Positions 1 to 6,408 of a stretch of DNA of 11,836 nt are shown in pieces (the stretch's first letter is position 1; each line of letters begins with the position of its first letter). The position numbers and the translations under genes are program-made. Below the pieces are notes generated by a model, which saw nothing but the letters and a program-made list of their open reading frames with translations, searched no databases and was not told where the DNA came from. Location: the NCBI GenBank assembly GCA_020444775.1, contig JAGRHX010000217.1, positions 1 through 11,836 of the forward strand, given 5' to 3'. Origin of the DNA: Gammaproteobacteria bacterium. GTDB taxonomy: Bacteria; Pseudomonadota; Gammaproteobacteria; HK1.

Positions 1-12
1 CGCTTCACTCAG

Positions 13-678
13 GTGCAAGCCCCACCAGGGCAACCGAGTTCTACGAACAGCACCAGCCGCGGGGCGTTGCGTCGCACGCTGCTCGCCGTTGTTTGCTTGA
101 TGCTCCTCGCGTTGCCTACGCAGCGATTCTGGAAAGACCTGCTGACCGAGCGCTGGGAGTGGCCGGTGCTCGGGTATACGTCGACCGAGACTGTCTCCCC
201 GATCGCCGTGCCGCATTACCGATTCACGGTGCACGATGGGAGCACATCACCACCGCCTGTGCTGCTCGAGGGCGGAGAAAAGCTACCCAAGGGCGTGCTG
301 GATCTCGAGCTGCAGACACGAACTCCTGGTCATTATTACCTGTTCGCCATCGAGCGTTCACCGTCAGATCGCCGCGCCCAAAAGGCTGTCGAACTGCTGC
401 GTCGAACCCAAGGTAAAGGGCTGCCAGCGCGGCGATTCCTTGAAGGCGGTAAACGGCTGCTTCTACTCCCATACGGTGTGGGTTTCGATGGCCAGCCCGC
501 TCTGATCGAGCTCGTCCTTGTGATGTCACCGGTCCCGGTGAGCGCGCTACTCGACCTCGCGGATACGCTGGATGAGGCCGGGTCCGACCTGGAAGTCTCT
601 ACCCATGTCGACACCCTGGAACACATCCTCCTCGGGCAAGCCCCTGAGCATGTAAATCGGATTTCATTCTCGCAATAG
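13..678 (+). CDS. Membrane-anchored protein, degenerate DUF4384-like fold; start may lie upstream of window
   Basis: The protein is 221 aa from GTG at 13. It has a short polar N-terminus, one hydrophobic segment at about residues 21-35, and a soluble, presumably periplasmic domain. Residues about 82-182 follow the outline of DUF4384 domains: a strand ending in PGHYYLFAIE, then LLLLPYG, then a strand with SPVPVSALLDL. They lack the usual D-G-D entry motif, so the resemblance is structural and my inference. The next gene encodes a clearer DUF4384 protein. No ribosome binding site precedes GTG 13, and the frame stays open to base 1, so the true start may be outside the window. The TAG stop overlaps the AGGAG of the next gene, which supports translational coupling in a four-gene operon. 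The exact function is unknown. It could be a partner or anchor for the caspase two genes downstream. Confidence 0.75.
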   Translation: MQAPPGQPSSTNSTSRGALRRTLLAVVCLMLLALPTQRFWKDLLTERWEWPVLGYTSTETVSPIAVPHYRFTVHDGSTSPPPVLLEGGEKLPKGVLDLELQTRTPGHYYLFAIERSPSDRRAQKAVELLRRTQGKGLPARRFLEGGKRLLLLPYGVGFDGQPALIELVLVMSPVPVSALLDLADTLDEAGSDLEVSTHVDTLEHILLGQAPEHVNRISFSQ

Positions 679-689
679 GAGCACACGAT

Positions 690-1514
690 ATGGCCCATCC
701 CACCGCATCCAGAAGTCCTGGTGTCCTTGCCCTCCTGACCGCTGTGACCTTCATACTTGCGACGACATCCGCGACCGTCCACGCTAGCGGCCGTGTCGAG
801 TACAAGGGACTCGGTGACGTCTGCGGCCCGGATCGCTGTGCGCTGGTGCAAACCAACGCGCATGTGCAGCCGCCACCACCGAGTGCGCTCGCGCAACCGC
901 TCGCAACGAGCTCACCGATGATCGTTCACCAGGAAGAACGTGTAGAGACCATCCTGGTTATACCTGAAGGCACTACCCCCGTGCCCGATCTCGCGGCCAC
1001 ATTCCGCTGGAGTGAACCCGGAAAAGGCGGCCAGCGGTATGCGCTAGAGAGCGGTGCTCGCTTGCGCGACGGGGACGAGTTCACGATCGAGCTGCATGCA
1101 AGCACTCCGATGAATGTGTACATCATCCATTTCGACAGCCACGGACAAGTGCAAGATCTGATGCTGGCGGGCGGTGCTGGCAATCAGATGCAGGCCGGTG
1201 AGCGGCGAAAGCTCCCTCGGGACAGACCCGACGGTATGCCGCGGCACTACTACCTCGACAAAAATACAGGCATCGAAACGATACATTTCATCGTCGCTGC
1301 GCGTCCGCTCGTCGACCTCATGGCCCGCTACCGACAAGGGCGCCTGCGGCGCACCGATATCGACCGCATCGAGCACAAGGGGATTCTCGTCGCGCCAGGC
1401 AAGCCTGAACACCAAGCGGCAGGCAAGAGGGACAGTGGCACCATGTTTGCCTGCCCCATCGAACGTGAATTCTGTGCGCAGACATTCATAATCCACCACG
1501 AGGCCAGGATCTGA
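690..1514 (+). CDS. Exported DUF4384 domain protein
   Basis: The protein is 274 aa, starting at ATG 690 with AGGAG 8 bp upstream. A signal peptide (hydrophobic residues about 10-26) probably ends near VHA at 30-32, so the protein is exported. Residues about 118-210 match the DUF4384 pattern: L-R-D-G-D-E-F (125-131), PMNVYIIHFDSHGQV (aromatic/aliphatic strand, then D-S-x-G), a central N...AGE...LP segment, and G-I-E-T-I-H-F-I-V-A-A-R-P-L near 194-207. DUF4384 domains are known companions or C-terminal domains of bacterial caspase-like peptidases, and here the caspase is the next gene. Cysteine pairs near the N-terminus (45, 50) and C-terminus (255, 262) could form disulfides in the periplasm. 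A proline-rich stretch at 61-64 separates the signal region from the domain. The biochemical role of DUF4384 is not established. A regulatory or substrate-sensing role next to the peptidase is inference. Confidence 0.85.
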   Translation: MAHPTASRSPGVLALLTAVTFILATTSATVHASGRVEYKGLGDVCGPDRCALVQTNAHVQPPPPSALAQPLATSSPMIVHQEERVETILVIPEGTTPVPDLAATFRWSEPGKGGQRYALESGARLRDGDEFTIELHASTPMNVYIIHFDSHGQVQDLMLAGGAGNQMQAGERRKLPRDRPDGMPRHYYLDKNTGIETIHFIVAARPLVDLMARYRQGRLRRTDIDRIEHKGILVAPGKPEHQAAGKRDSGTMFACPIEREFCAQTFIIHHEARI

Positions 1515-1529
1515 CAGGAGCAACCGACC

Positions 1530-2867
1530 GTGTCGGGATTTCCAAAGTCACACTCCATAACCCGCGAGCGTCAATCAATCAGTATGGTGGCGGTGAAATG
1601 TCTTATCGCCACGATCTGTCTGCTCGCCCTGACGAGTGTCTACGCGCAATCGCCGGACAAGCCGCGTCGCTTGGCGCTCGTCATCGCGAACTGGAAATAC
1701 CCGCCTCGTGCGTTACCCTACAACCGGTTTGGCCCGCTGGTCGCACCAGAGGAGGACGCACGCCAGATGTCGGCGCTACTGCGCCGCTATGGTTTCGAGC
1801 TGCCGCCTGACAGGCTCGTCCTGAATGGCACCGCCCAGCAGGTGGAGAGCGCAATCAGAGCGCTCGCTGCCTCGTTGCGTGGCGGTGAGATCGTGCTCAT
1901 CTATTACAGCGGCCATGGCATCGACGTCGATGGCCTCAACTATCTACTGCCAGCCAACGAAAACTTCAGCACTCGTGCAGACGTGAAGTACAACGCGGTC
2001 AAGATCAACTGGATGCTGGCACAGTTGACCGAGGCCAACCGTTCGGGCACAACGCTGCTGGTGCTGGACTCGTGCCGCGACCACATTCCCATCGATCCCT
2101 TGAAGGGGCCGGGTGACGAGGGATTCAGCGCGATGCACCCGGTCGGCGCCTTGGTCGCATCCGGCACGATGCCTGGAATGTCGGCGCAGGGCAACACGAG
2201 CGGCGGTGCTTCGGTATTCACCGACGCGCTCATCAACGCCATCTCTGCCATGCCGCGCAACCCGATCGAGCAGGTGCTCAAACGAGCACGTACGACGGTT
2301 GCGAGTGTGACCAGGCGGACACAGGTTCCCTGGGTCGAGAACGGCTTGCTCGGCGGTGACTTTTGCTTCGCGCGCGAGGGCTGCGGCGATGCAGCCGTTA
2401 CGAGCGCCTCGACTGACCTTCGGCGCAGTCCGCCACCGGACCGAAAGGCGTATCGGCCTGCCATCAGTCCGCTTAACGTATACCGAGATCGTCAAGAAGA
2501 CGATAGCGAGCAGCTGCTGCTTCCTGAAGAGTGGAGGGCGTCGTTTACTCGCGAGCTGATGGGCGCTGAGAAAGTGGAGGCAAAGACTGCCTTCGATAGA
2601 GAAATCCTACACGGGATAGCGATAGACCTGTACATGACGCGGAATGCAATGCACGTCGGCGCGGTGGTCACTCAGAGCTTGGAGGCGCTGGGAGTGGAGG
2701 TGAGTACGAGAGTAGCGAAGGTTCTGGAATCGGGGCCGGTAATCCATTATCGGGATACGCATTTGACCGAGGCGCAGGCCGTGCAACGTGTCTTCGCGGA
2801 TCACTACCGATTCGATCTGGTGCGGAGGGACTTTGGGCGTACACCGATATCGGTCTGGATTAAGTAG
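1530..2867 (+). CDS. Exported caspase-like peptidase (C14 family) with C-terminal alpha/beta module
   Basis: The protein is 445 aa from GTG 1530, which has AGGAG 9 bp upstream. An internal ATG at 1584 would give a more typical signal peptide (MVAVKCLIATICLLALTSVYA) but lacks a ribosome binding site, so I keep GTG. Cleavage is expected after residue 39. The caspase domain spans about 47-285: LALVIANWKYP opens the first strand, the catalytic histidine is H129 in YYSGHG, and the catalytic cysteine is C182 in LVLDSCRD. Both catalytic residues are present, so it is likely an active cysteine peptidase, with basic P1 preference if it behaves like other bacterial caspase homologues (orthocaspases). 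Residues about 340-445 form a second module (SLEALGVEV..., VIHYRDTHLTEAQAVQRVF..., ISVWI) that resembles the LytR_C-type fold; this assignment is weak. The gene is third in the operon, between a DUF4384 protein and a CsgG-like lipoprotein. The peptidase is therefore placed in the periplasm or envelope. Confidence 0.9.
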   Translation: MSGFPKSHSITRERQSISMVAVKCLIATICLLALTSVYAQSPDKPRRLALVIANWKYPPRALPYNRFGPLVAPEEDARQMSALLRRYGFELPPDRLVLNGTAQQVESAIRALAASLRGGEIVLIYYSGHGIDVDGLNYLLPANENFSTRADVKYNAVKINWMLAQLTEANRSGTTLLVLDSCRDHIPIDPLKGPGDEGFSAMHPVGALVASGTMPGMSAQGNTSGGASVFTDALINAISAMPRNPIEQVLKRARTTVASVTRRTQVPWVENGLLGGDFCFAREGCGDAAVTSASTDLRRSPPPDRKAYRPAISPLNVYRDRQEDDSEQLLLPEEWRASFTRELMGAEKVEAKTAFDREILHGIAIDLYMTRNAMHVGAVVTQSLEALGVEVSTRVAKVLESGPVIHYRDTHLTEAQAVQRVFADHYRFDLVRRDFGRTPISVWIK

Positions 2868-2881
2868 ATTGGGGGGCTCAG

Positions 2882-3595
2882 GTGGTGGTGAGTCGAATGG
2901 AACGGCTGCGTGGTAGTCTGCGGCTGCGGACGCTTGCGCTGTGTTTGCTAGTCTCGTGCGGCGGTTGCGTCTCCGAGTCCGTCATCGAAAATGGCACCGC
3001 CGAGCTGATGCGTTACAGCCCAGAATGTGACCAGCCAATGACAGTCGCGCCGGAGATGAGCGGGCGCTTATACGGACTGGTGGCTGTCGTGGTCTACATC
3101 TCGGATCTCGATGCGCGACCTTCTTGGGAACGGGCGCCTTATTGGGAACGAGAGCGGTTGTTGTTTGACCTGTCCCGGGACATCGAGCGGATACTACATC
3201 GGGCCTTGATCGAGAAGGGCTTCCGACCTATCGCCCAGTCTAGGGTCCAAGAGATACAGCGCCAGCTCGGCATCCAGAACAGTGTATGGACGGCCGAAGC
3301 TAGCGCGCAGGCACGCCGGCTCGTAAATGCGACCGCGGTACTGCTGGTCAATGTTAAGCTGCTAAGTCACGAGACATTGCGGCGCGATTACGTGACCGAT
3401 GCCAGCCTTGAGGCCGTGGCTATTGAACTCGGTACTCCGTTGTTCATCGGACATTGCTCTATCCTTGTGGAGCGACGTCACTACCGGAAATATTCCTTCT
3501 CGCTGCCTGAAATCAGGTATCGGGTAGACTCGCGATTTCCGTCGTTGTGGACGGTTGAGAAGCTCGCAAGCCAGTTGCCAACGCTAAAGCGCTGA
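2882..3595 (+). CDS. CsgG-like outer-membrane lipoprotein
   Basis: The protein is 237 aa. Its N-terminus (MERLRGSLRLRTLALCLLVSC) has a lipobox L-V-S-C with the lipidated cysteine at C26, so it is a lipoprotein. Glycine, not aspartate, follows the cysteine, which fits outer-membrane sorting. Residues about 60-165 resemble the N-terminal alpha/beta part of CsgG-type proteins: a strand GLVAVVVYI, a helix LSRDIERILHRALIEKGF, R-P-I-A-Q-S-R-V-Q-E-I, then a helix AEASAQARRLVNATAVLLVNVKLL with the Asn-Ala-Thr-Ala turn typical of that family. CsgG itself forms the curli secretion channel, but many relatives of unknown function exist. No curli genes are visible here, so secretion of curli is not implied. 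The start is ambiguous between GTG 2882 and ATG 2897 (M6). It lies 14 bp after the caspase stop and is the last gene of the operon. Confidence 0.7.
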   Translation: MVVSRMERLRGSLRLRTLALCLLVSCGGCVSESVIENGTAELMRYSPECDQPMTVAPEMSGRLYGLVAVVVYISDLDARPSWERAPYWERERLLFDLSRDIERILHRALIEKGFRPIAQSRVQEIQRQLGIQNSVWTAEASAQARRLVNATAVLLVNVKLLSHETLRRDYVTDASLEAVAIELGTPLFIGHCSILVERRHYRKYSFSLPEIRYRVDSRFPSLWTVEKLASQLPTLKR

Positions 3596-3833
3596 GCGGC
3601 GGGTAATCGGCATCCGAGGAGGCGACACGATAGTAGGTGTGAACGCGCTTGGGTGGGCGGATGAGAAAGACTCCCGCAGATTCTGCCAGCGACCAAACCG
3701 GGTGGAGATCTGGTTCTGATCCCAAGCGCACGGATATAAGTGCTTGATTAACATGGGATAGTGAGTCGAGGGCGCGTGACGTCTCGAGGGCAGCCGGTGC
3801 CAATTTGTCACGGCTGGGGCGGTGGTGAGGGAG
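3596..3833. other. Intergenic stretch without a supported gene
   Basis: Between the CsgG-like gene and the inverted repeat at 3834 I see no convincing gene. Minus-strand frames here are open (for example 3513-3887) but run antisense into the lipoprotein gene, have no good ribosome binding site, and encode nothing I recognise. No terminator with a T-tract follows the plus-strand operon in this stretch. Confidence 0.5.
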
Positions 3834-3900
3834 ATGGGGCAGTGGACCTTTGGAATAATGGTGAGTGACGAAACAAACCAACACCAAAGGGCTGCCCCAT
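3834..3900. repeat. Interrupted inverted repeat
   Basis: The left arm at 3834-3853 contains ATGGGGCAG and CCTTTGG. The right arm at 3884-3900 contains CCAAAGG and CTGCCCCAT. The two blocks pair perfectly (9 + 7 bp), separated by a 4-nt bulge on the left and 1 nt on the right, around a 30-nt loop. It lies just before the truncated open frame at 3869-4069. It could be the end or leader of an older mobile element or a transcript-end structure for the plus-strand operon. There is no T-tract, so a classical terminator is unlikely. Confidence 0.55.
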
Positions 3901-4069
3901 ATCAGTATCGCACAACGCCGAAGCCACCTTCATCTGCGCCGATTCGCGTGCCGCGCTGCAAAGACTCGGCCACAAGGTCGCAGAGTTGCTCGCCGACGAG
4001 CCGCTGCAATCAGACTTTGAGCGGTTCGAGCGCGCGCTGTGCGCGGTTGTGAGGCGACAATTATCTTGA
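3869..4069 (+). pseudogene. Open-frame remnant truncated by the IS left end
   Basis: A frame with protein-like composition is open from 3869 and reads NAEATFICADSRAALQRL, then GHKVAELLADEP, then LQSDFERFERALCAVVRRQ. Its last residues and TGA stop (4067-4069) are supplied by the IS terminal repeat, which begins at about 4058. No ATG, GTG or TTG start is visible in frame after the stop at 3866, so the start is lost or lies in the changed bases near 3896-3904. Helical, charged content with an FERFE motif resembles N-terminal regions of some transposases, but I cannot name a family. It is unrelated to the avd remnant on the other side of the IS. It could be a chance open frame; I consider it more likely a real gene 5' end that has been disrupted. 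Confidence 0.35.
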
Positions 4070-4085
4070 CCGGTCCCGTTGCCTC
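4058..4085 (+). repeat. IS terminal inverted repeat, left
   Basis: This is the left end of the IS. Read inward it pairs with the reverse complement of 5809-5836 at 24 of 28 positions. The uninterrupted identical core is TATCTTGACCGGTC at 4062-4075. It supplies the stop codon of the truncated frame to its left. Confidence 0.85.
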
Positions 4086-4145
4086 AGCAGGGAATGTTAC
4101 CAACGGCCTCATTGGGAATCGCACCATCGAGGCGGAGCCTTGCCT

Positions 4146-4199
4146 CGTTGCGGCCGGCCACAGTGAGCCCCGAGGGGCGAACGGAGGCCGGCCGCAACG
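4146..4199 (-). terminator. Large hairpin just after the transposase stop
   Basis: A perfect 14-bp stem (CGTTGCGGCCGGCC at 4146-4159 pairing with 4186-4199) encloses a 26-nt loop that itself contains CCCCGAGGGG. It lies 3 bp beyond the transposase stop codon and inside the IS. No T-tract follows, so a role as transcript end, mRNA 3' stabiliser or barrier to outside transcription is inferred from position. Confidence 0.5.
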
Positions 4200-4201
4200 T
4201 G

Positions 4202-5734
4202 TCACTTGCCGAGGGCCGCGTCGGGCACTTCGCCATTTCGTCCTTTAGACGCGTCGGATTCTGAGAGTACCAGCCGACGTGCAGCTGCCATGCGCCATTC
4301 CTTCACCCTTCGTTGCAGGGTCCGGAGCTGGCCCGCGCGAAACGCACTGGGGTTCTCCTCACGGAGTCGAGCAAATAACTCCTTCGCGGTGCGGTCGGGG
4401 TCGTTCTCCAGCCAGACCAACATCTTGGGCCAGACTTTCTCGAACGGGTCTACACGCGTTCGCCAAGTTCGCCTGGCCATCGGTTTTCGCTGATGCGTTG
4501 GGCGCACCTCGCCCTCCATCCACGCCGTGGCCAAGCTGGCGAGGAATCGTTCCAAATCAAGATCGCGGTGCGGCGGCGTGTGCGCTTGTTCGCCACGGCC
4601 GAGTCCGGCGATGTGCCGTTGCATCGTTCTGATCTCGTCCAACAGGCGGAGGGGATCCAGCGAGGCCAACACTGCGCGCAGTTTCTCCTTGGCTGCGTCG
4701 GCAACGCCGGGTGAAGCCAGAAGTCGAGACGCGGGCGTCTCCGGCGTCGCGTAGTGTTTCCGTACACGGGCCCCGATGCGCTCTTTCCGCAGCAGCTTGA
4801 ACGACGGCTGGAAGAAGTTCACGAAGAGCCGGGAGCTGCAGTAGAGCCGGGCTAGGGATTCGGCGGCGGCCACGCCTTCCAGTCGACCGTAGCCCACGAT
4901 GCGTCGGACGACGGACCCGTTCTTCTGCTCGACCCAGGCCTGGTCGTTCTTCCGATAGGGGCGAGAGCGAGTGAACTCGATGTCGTGATCGCGGCTGAAT
5001 TCCAGGAGCAGATCGTTCACGAACTCGCCGCCGTTGTCTGTGTCGATTCCGCGCAGTGTGAATGGCATCGCGCTGAGGAGCCTGGTCAGCGCGGAGACGA
5101 CGAGACTCGAGTCGCGGACGGCCAGTGCGATGCACTCCGTCCATCCAGAGGAGATGTCGGTGAGGGTGAGCGTGTGGTTGTACCGTCCTGATGGCACTCC
5201 GCCGCAGTGGGCGACGAGGTCCATCTCCATGAAGCCGGGCAACGGGTCATTCCAGTCGTCGAAGGTCCGCACCGGCACCTGACTGCGGATGGCCGGAGGC
5301 TTGTTGCGGCTCTTTCGCAAGGTCGTGGCACGCGCCGGAGCGAGCAGGCGGTCGATGGTCGATGCGCTGACGCTGAGGACCTTCTCTCGAATGTCCGCCT
5401 CGAGTTGAAGGTGGGCGTGGCGCTCCAGGGAACTGATGAGCTGGGGGAGCAGTGGCCGGAGCCGCTTTCCGCAGATTCGATCAGAGGCCTCCCAGAGGAC
5501 AACCAGAGCCTGCCGGACGGCCTCGTCGTAGAGGCGAGGGCGTGACGACGTGCCAGTGTGCTCCGTCGCCGACGCTTGGCCTCGGAGGACGCGCACCGCG
5601 TGTTTGCGGTGATGTCCGGTGAGGCGGACGAACTCGTCGAGAATGCGCGTCTTGTCGATTTTGCTGGATGTGAGGTACCGCTCTGCCAGGGCATGGACGA
5701 GCTCCACGCGTGCCCTTCGACTGATGATCGCCAT
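4202..5734 (-). CDS. DDE transposase (integrase catalytic core) of the IS
   Basis: The protein is 510 aa from ATG 5734, chosen because AGGAGG ends 4 nt upstream. A longer TTG-initiated form from 5767 is possible but less likely. The N-terminal part (about 1-55) is a helix-turn-helix-like region beginning ISRRARVELVHALAERY. The catalytic core (about 160-300) carries the RNase-H-fold triad: D172 in MEMDLVAH, D233 in GIDTDNGGEF, and E269 in AWVEQKNG, with the D-35-E spacing of retroviral-type integrases. A C-terminal region (about 310-510) is basic. It would catalyse cut-and-paste or replicative movement of this IS by binding the terminal repeats. Length and layout fit the ISNCY group often annotated as integrase catalytic domain protein (IS1202-like). 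The frame is intact and the triad complete, so the element may still be active. Confidence 0.9.
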   Translation of the reverse strand: MAIISRRARVELVHALAERYLTSSKIDKTRILDEFVRLTGHHRKHAVRVLRGQASATEHTGTSSRPRLYDEAVRQALVVLWEASDRICGKRLRPLLPQLISSLERHAHLQLEADIREKVLSVSASTIDRLLAPARATTLRKSRNKPPAIRSQVPVRTFDDWNDPLPGFMEMDLVAHCGGVPSGRYNHTLTLTDISSGWTECIALAVRDSSLVVSALTRLLSAMPFTLRGIDTDNGGEFVNDLLLEFSRDHDIEFTRSRPYRKNDQAWVEQKNGSVVRRIVGYGRLEGVAAAESLARLYCSSRLFVNFFQPSFKLLRKERIGARVRKHYATPETPASRLLASPGVADAAKEKLRAVLASLDPLRLLDEIRTMQRHIAGLGRGEQAHTPPHRDLDLERFLASLATAWMEGEVRPTHQRKPMARRTWRTRVDPFEKVWPKMLVWLENDPDRTAKELFARLREENPSAFRAGQLRTLQRRVKEWRMAAARRLVLSESDASKGRNGEVPDAALGK

Positions 5735-5808
5735 GTCGCCTCCTCGTTTTGGCCTTGTGGGTAACAAAGCTGATGAGGCAACGACGCCCCTTCAGTAGCA
5801 AGGGAGGG

Positions 5809-5836
5809 GACGCAATGCGACCGGTCAAGATAGTTG
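5809..5836 (-). repeat. IS terminal inverted repeat, right
   Basis: This is the right end of the IS, upstream of the transposase start. Its core complement lies at 5819-5832. The avd reading frame enters the IS here. Confidence 0.85.
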
Positions 5837-6089
5837 ACGTCCAACACGCGGTGTTCAACCAGGCGCAGTGCGAGACGTCAAGTCCCACATCAGCGGCCAA
5901 CAACGCGGCTCGGCGCATCTCTCCGCGTTGGCCTTGGGCCCTGTGCAGGTGCTCGCCGACATCGAGGCAAGCGCTGACCATGCGCGCAGTCACAGTGTGT
6001 CTATAGATGCGTGGAAACTTCTCGGTCTTGGGTAGCAGCCAGTTGGTGAGATCATACACTCGAATGAAAATAACCATCTGATGGGCCAT
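5837..6089 (-). pseudogene. avd: avd-like DGR accessory gene, frameshifted and truncated by the IS
   Basis: Reading from ATG 6089 the frame gives MAHQMVIFIRVYDLTNWLLP, then KTEKFPRIYRHTVTARM, then EMRRAALLAADVGLD, about 84 residues before entering the IS. The elements YDL-x-x-WLLP, K-FPR-x-x-R-x-T and the helical remainder match Avd, the four-helix-bundle protein that partners the reverse transcriptase in diversity-generating retroelements. Family members are usually about 110-130 aa. After LAADVGLD the frame becomes unlike the family (SHCAWLNTACW), whereas the neighbouring frame reads RLALRLVEHRVLDVN, which looks like the expected third and fourth helices. A one-base deletion near 5875 is therefore inferred, in addition to loss of the C-terminus at 5836. 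An alternative start is ATG 6077. It sits downstream of the caspase-lectin gene, the usual DGR order. Identification is from pattern recognition only. Confidence 0.7.
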
Positions 6090-6263
6090 CACCTTGGTTC
6101 GAACACCTTTAATGCAATCACGCAATTCGACAATCTATGGCGTGCATGGCATTTGGCAAGTCGCGGCAAGCGCGGTCGTCACAGCACCGCCGAGTGTTGG
6201 CGCCGAAGTATCCTCGGTGAGCTCGTGTTGCCCGCAAACGTTTTCAAAGTGAACAGATCGCAA

Positions 6264-6284
6264 GCAGGGGGCTCACGCCCCTGC
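6264..6284 (-). repeat. GC-rich hairpin downstream of the variable-region-like segment
   Basis: On the coding strand the arms are GCAGGGGC and GCCCCCTGC with a 4-nt loop GTGA. The stem is 8 bp with one bulged base. It lies 22 nt past the stop codon of the caspase-lectin gene. DGR target genes commonly have a short hairpin or cruciform with a 4-nt loop just 3' of the variable region, needed for efficient retrohoming in the Bordetella phage system. The loop here does not match the reported GRNA pattern at its second base. No T-tract follows, so it is not an obvious terminator. Confidence 0.5.
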
Positions 6285-6306
6285 ACCCCCCAGCGAGCAG
6301 AGGCCA

Positions 6307-6408
6307 CTAGGGGGCGCGACGCGCAACACGAAAACCCACACCGTCGTTGCGGAAGTCCGGTCGGACGAAGTAGCGGTTGGCGGCGCGAAGATTGATGGGA
6401 TTGAAGTC
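6307..6408 (-). other. Variable-region (VR)-like 3' end of a DGR target gene
   Basis: This segment encodes residues 524-556 of the caspase-lectin protein. The core 6340-6408 contains codons GAC TTC AAT, ATC AAT, TAC TTC GTC, GAC TTC, AAC GAC GGT at positions that are not conserved in the lectin scaffold. All end in C or T, as expected if they derive from AAC or AAT codons of a template repeat through mutation at adenines. The invariant 3' end (GGGTTTTCGTGTTGCGCG) would be the initiation-of-mutagenic-homing sequence. No template repeat copy is present in the window, so this remains an inference. Confidence 0.5.

Larger units (their letters stand above)
4058..5836 (-). mobile_element. Complete insertion sequence, DDE transposase, ISNCY/IS1202-like
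   Basis: The element is about 1.78 kb and carries one transposase gene on the minus strand. It is bounded by imperfect terminal inverted repeats (24 of 28 positions match), each containing the perfect 14-bp core TATCTTGACCGGTC. The exact outer ends are uncertain by a few bases because the repeat identity runs to CAA at the outer edge. I see no direct target-site duplication in the bases flanking either end. Different broken genes flank each side: an unrecognised plus-strand frame on the left and an avd fragment on the right. This indicates that the insertion was accompanied by, or followed by, a deletion or rearrangement. The family name rests on the transposase architecture and should be checked against ISfinder. 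Confidence 0.85.

Noticed and set aside
336..896. Long minus-strand open frame antisense to the first two genes
   Set aside because: It has no ribosome binding site and an Arg/Ser-rich low-information composition. The plus-strand frames have signal peptides, coupled starts and a recognisable domain.
1940..2495. Two overlapping minus-strand frames of about 180 aa inside the caspase gene
   Set aside because: They are shadows of the GC-rich caspase reading frame, and their translations show no domain.
3513..3887. Possible minus-strand gene of 124 aa in the intergenic stretch
   Set aside because: It overlaps the end of the lipoprotein gene and its translation resembles nothing I know. It does not look like the missing DGR reverse transcriptase or template repeat either.
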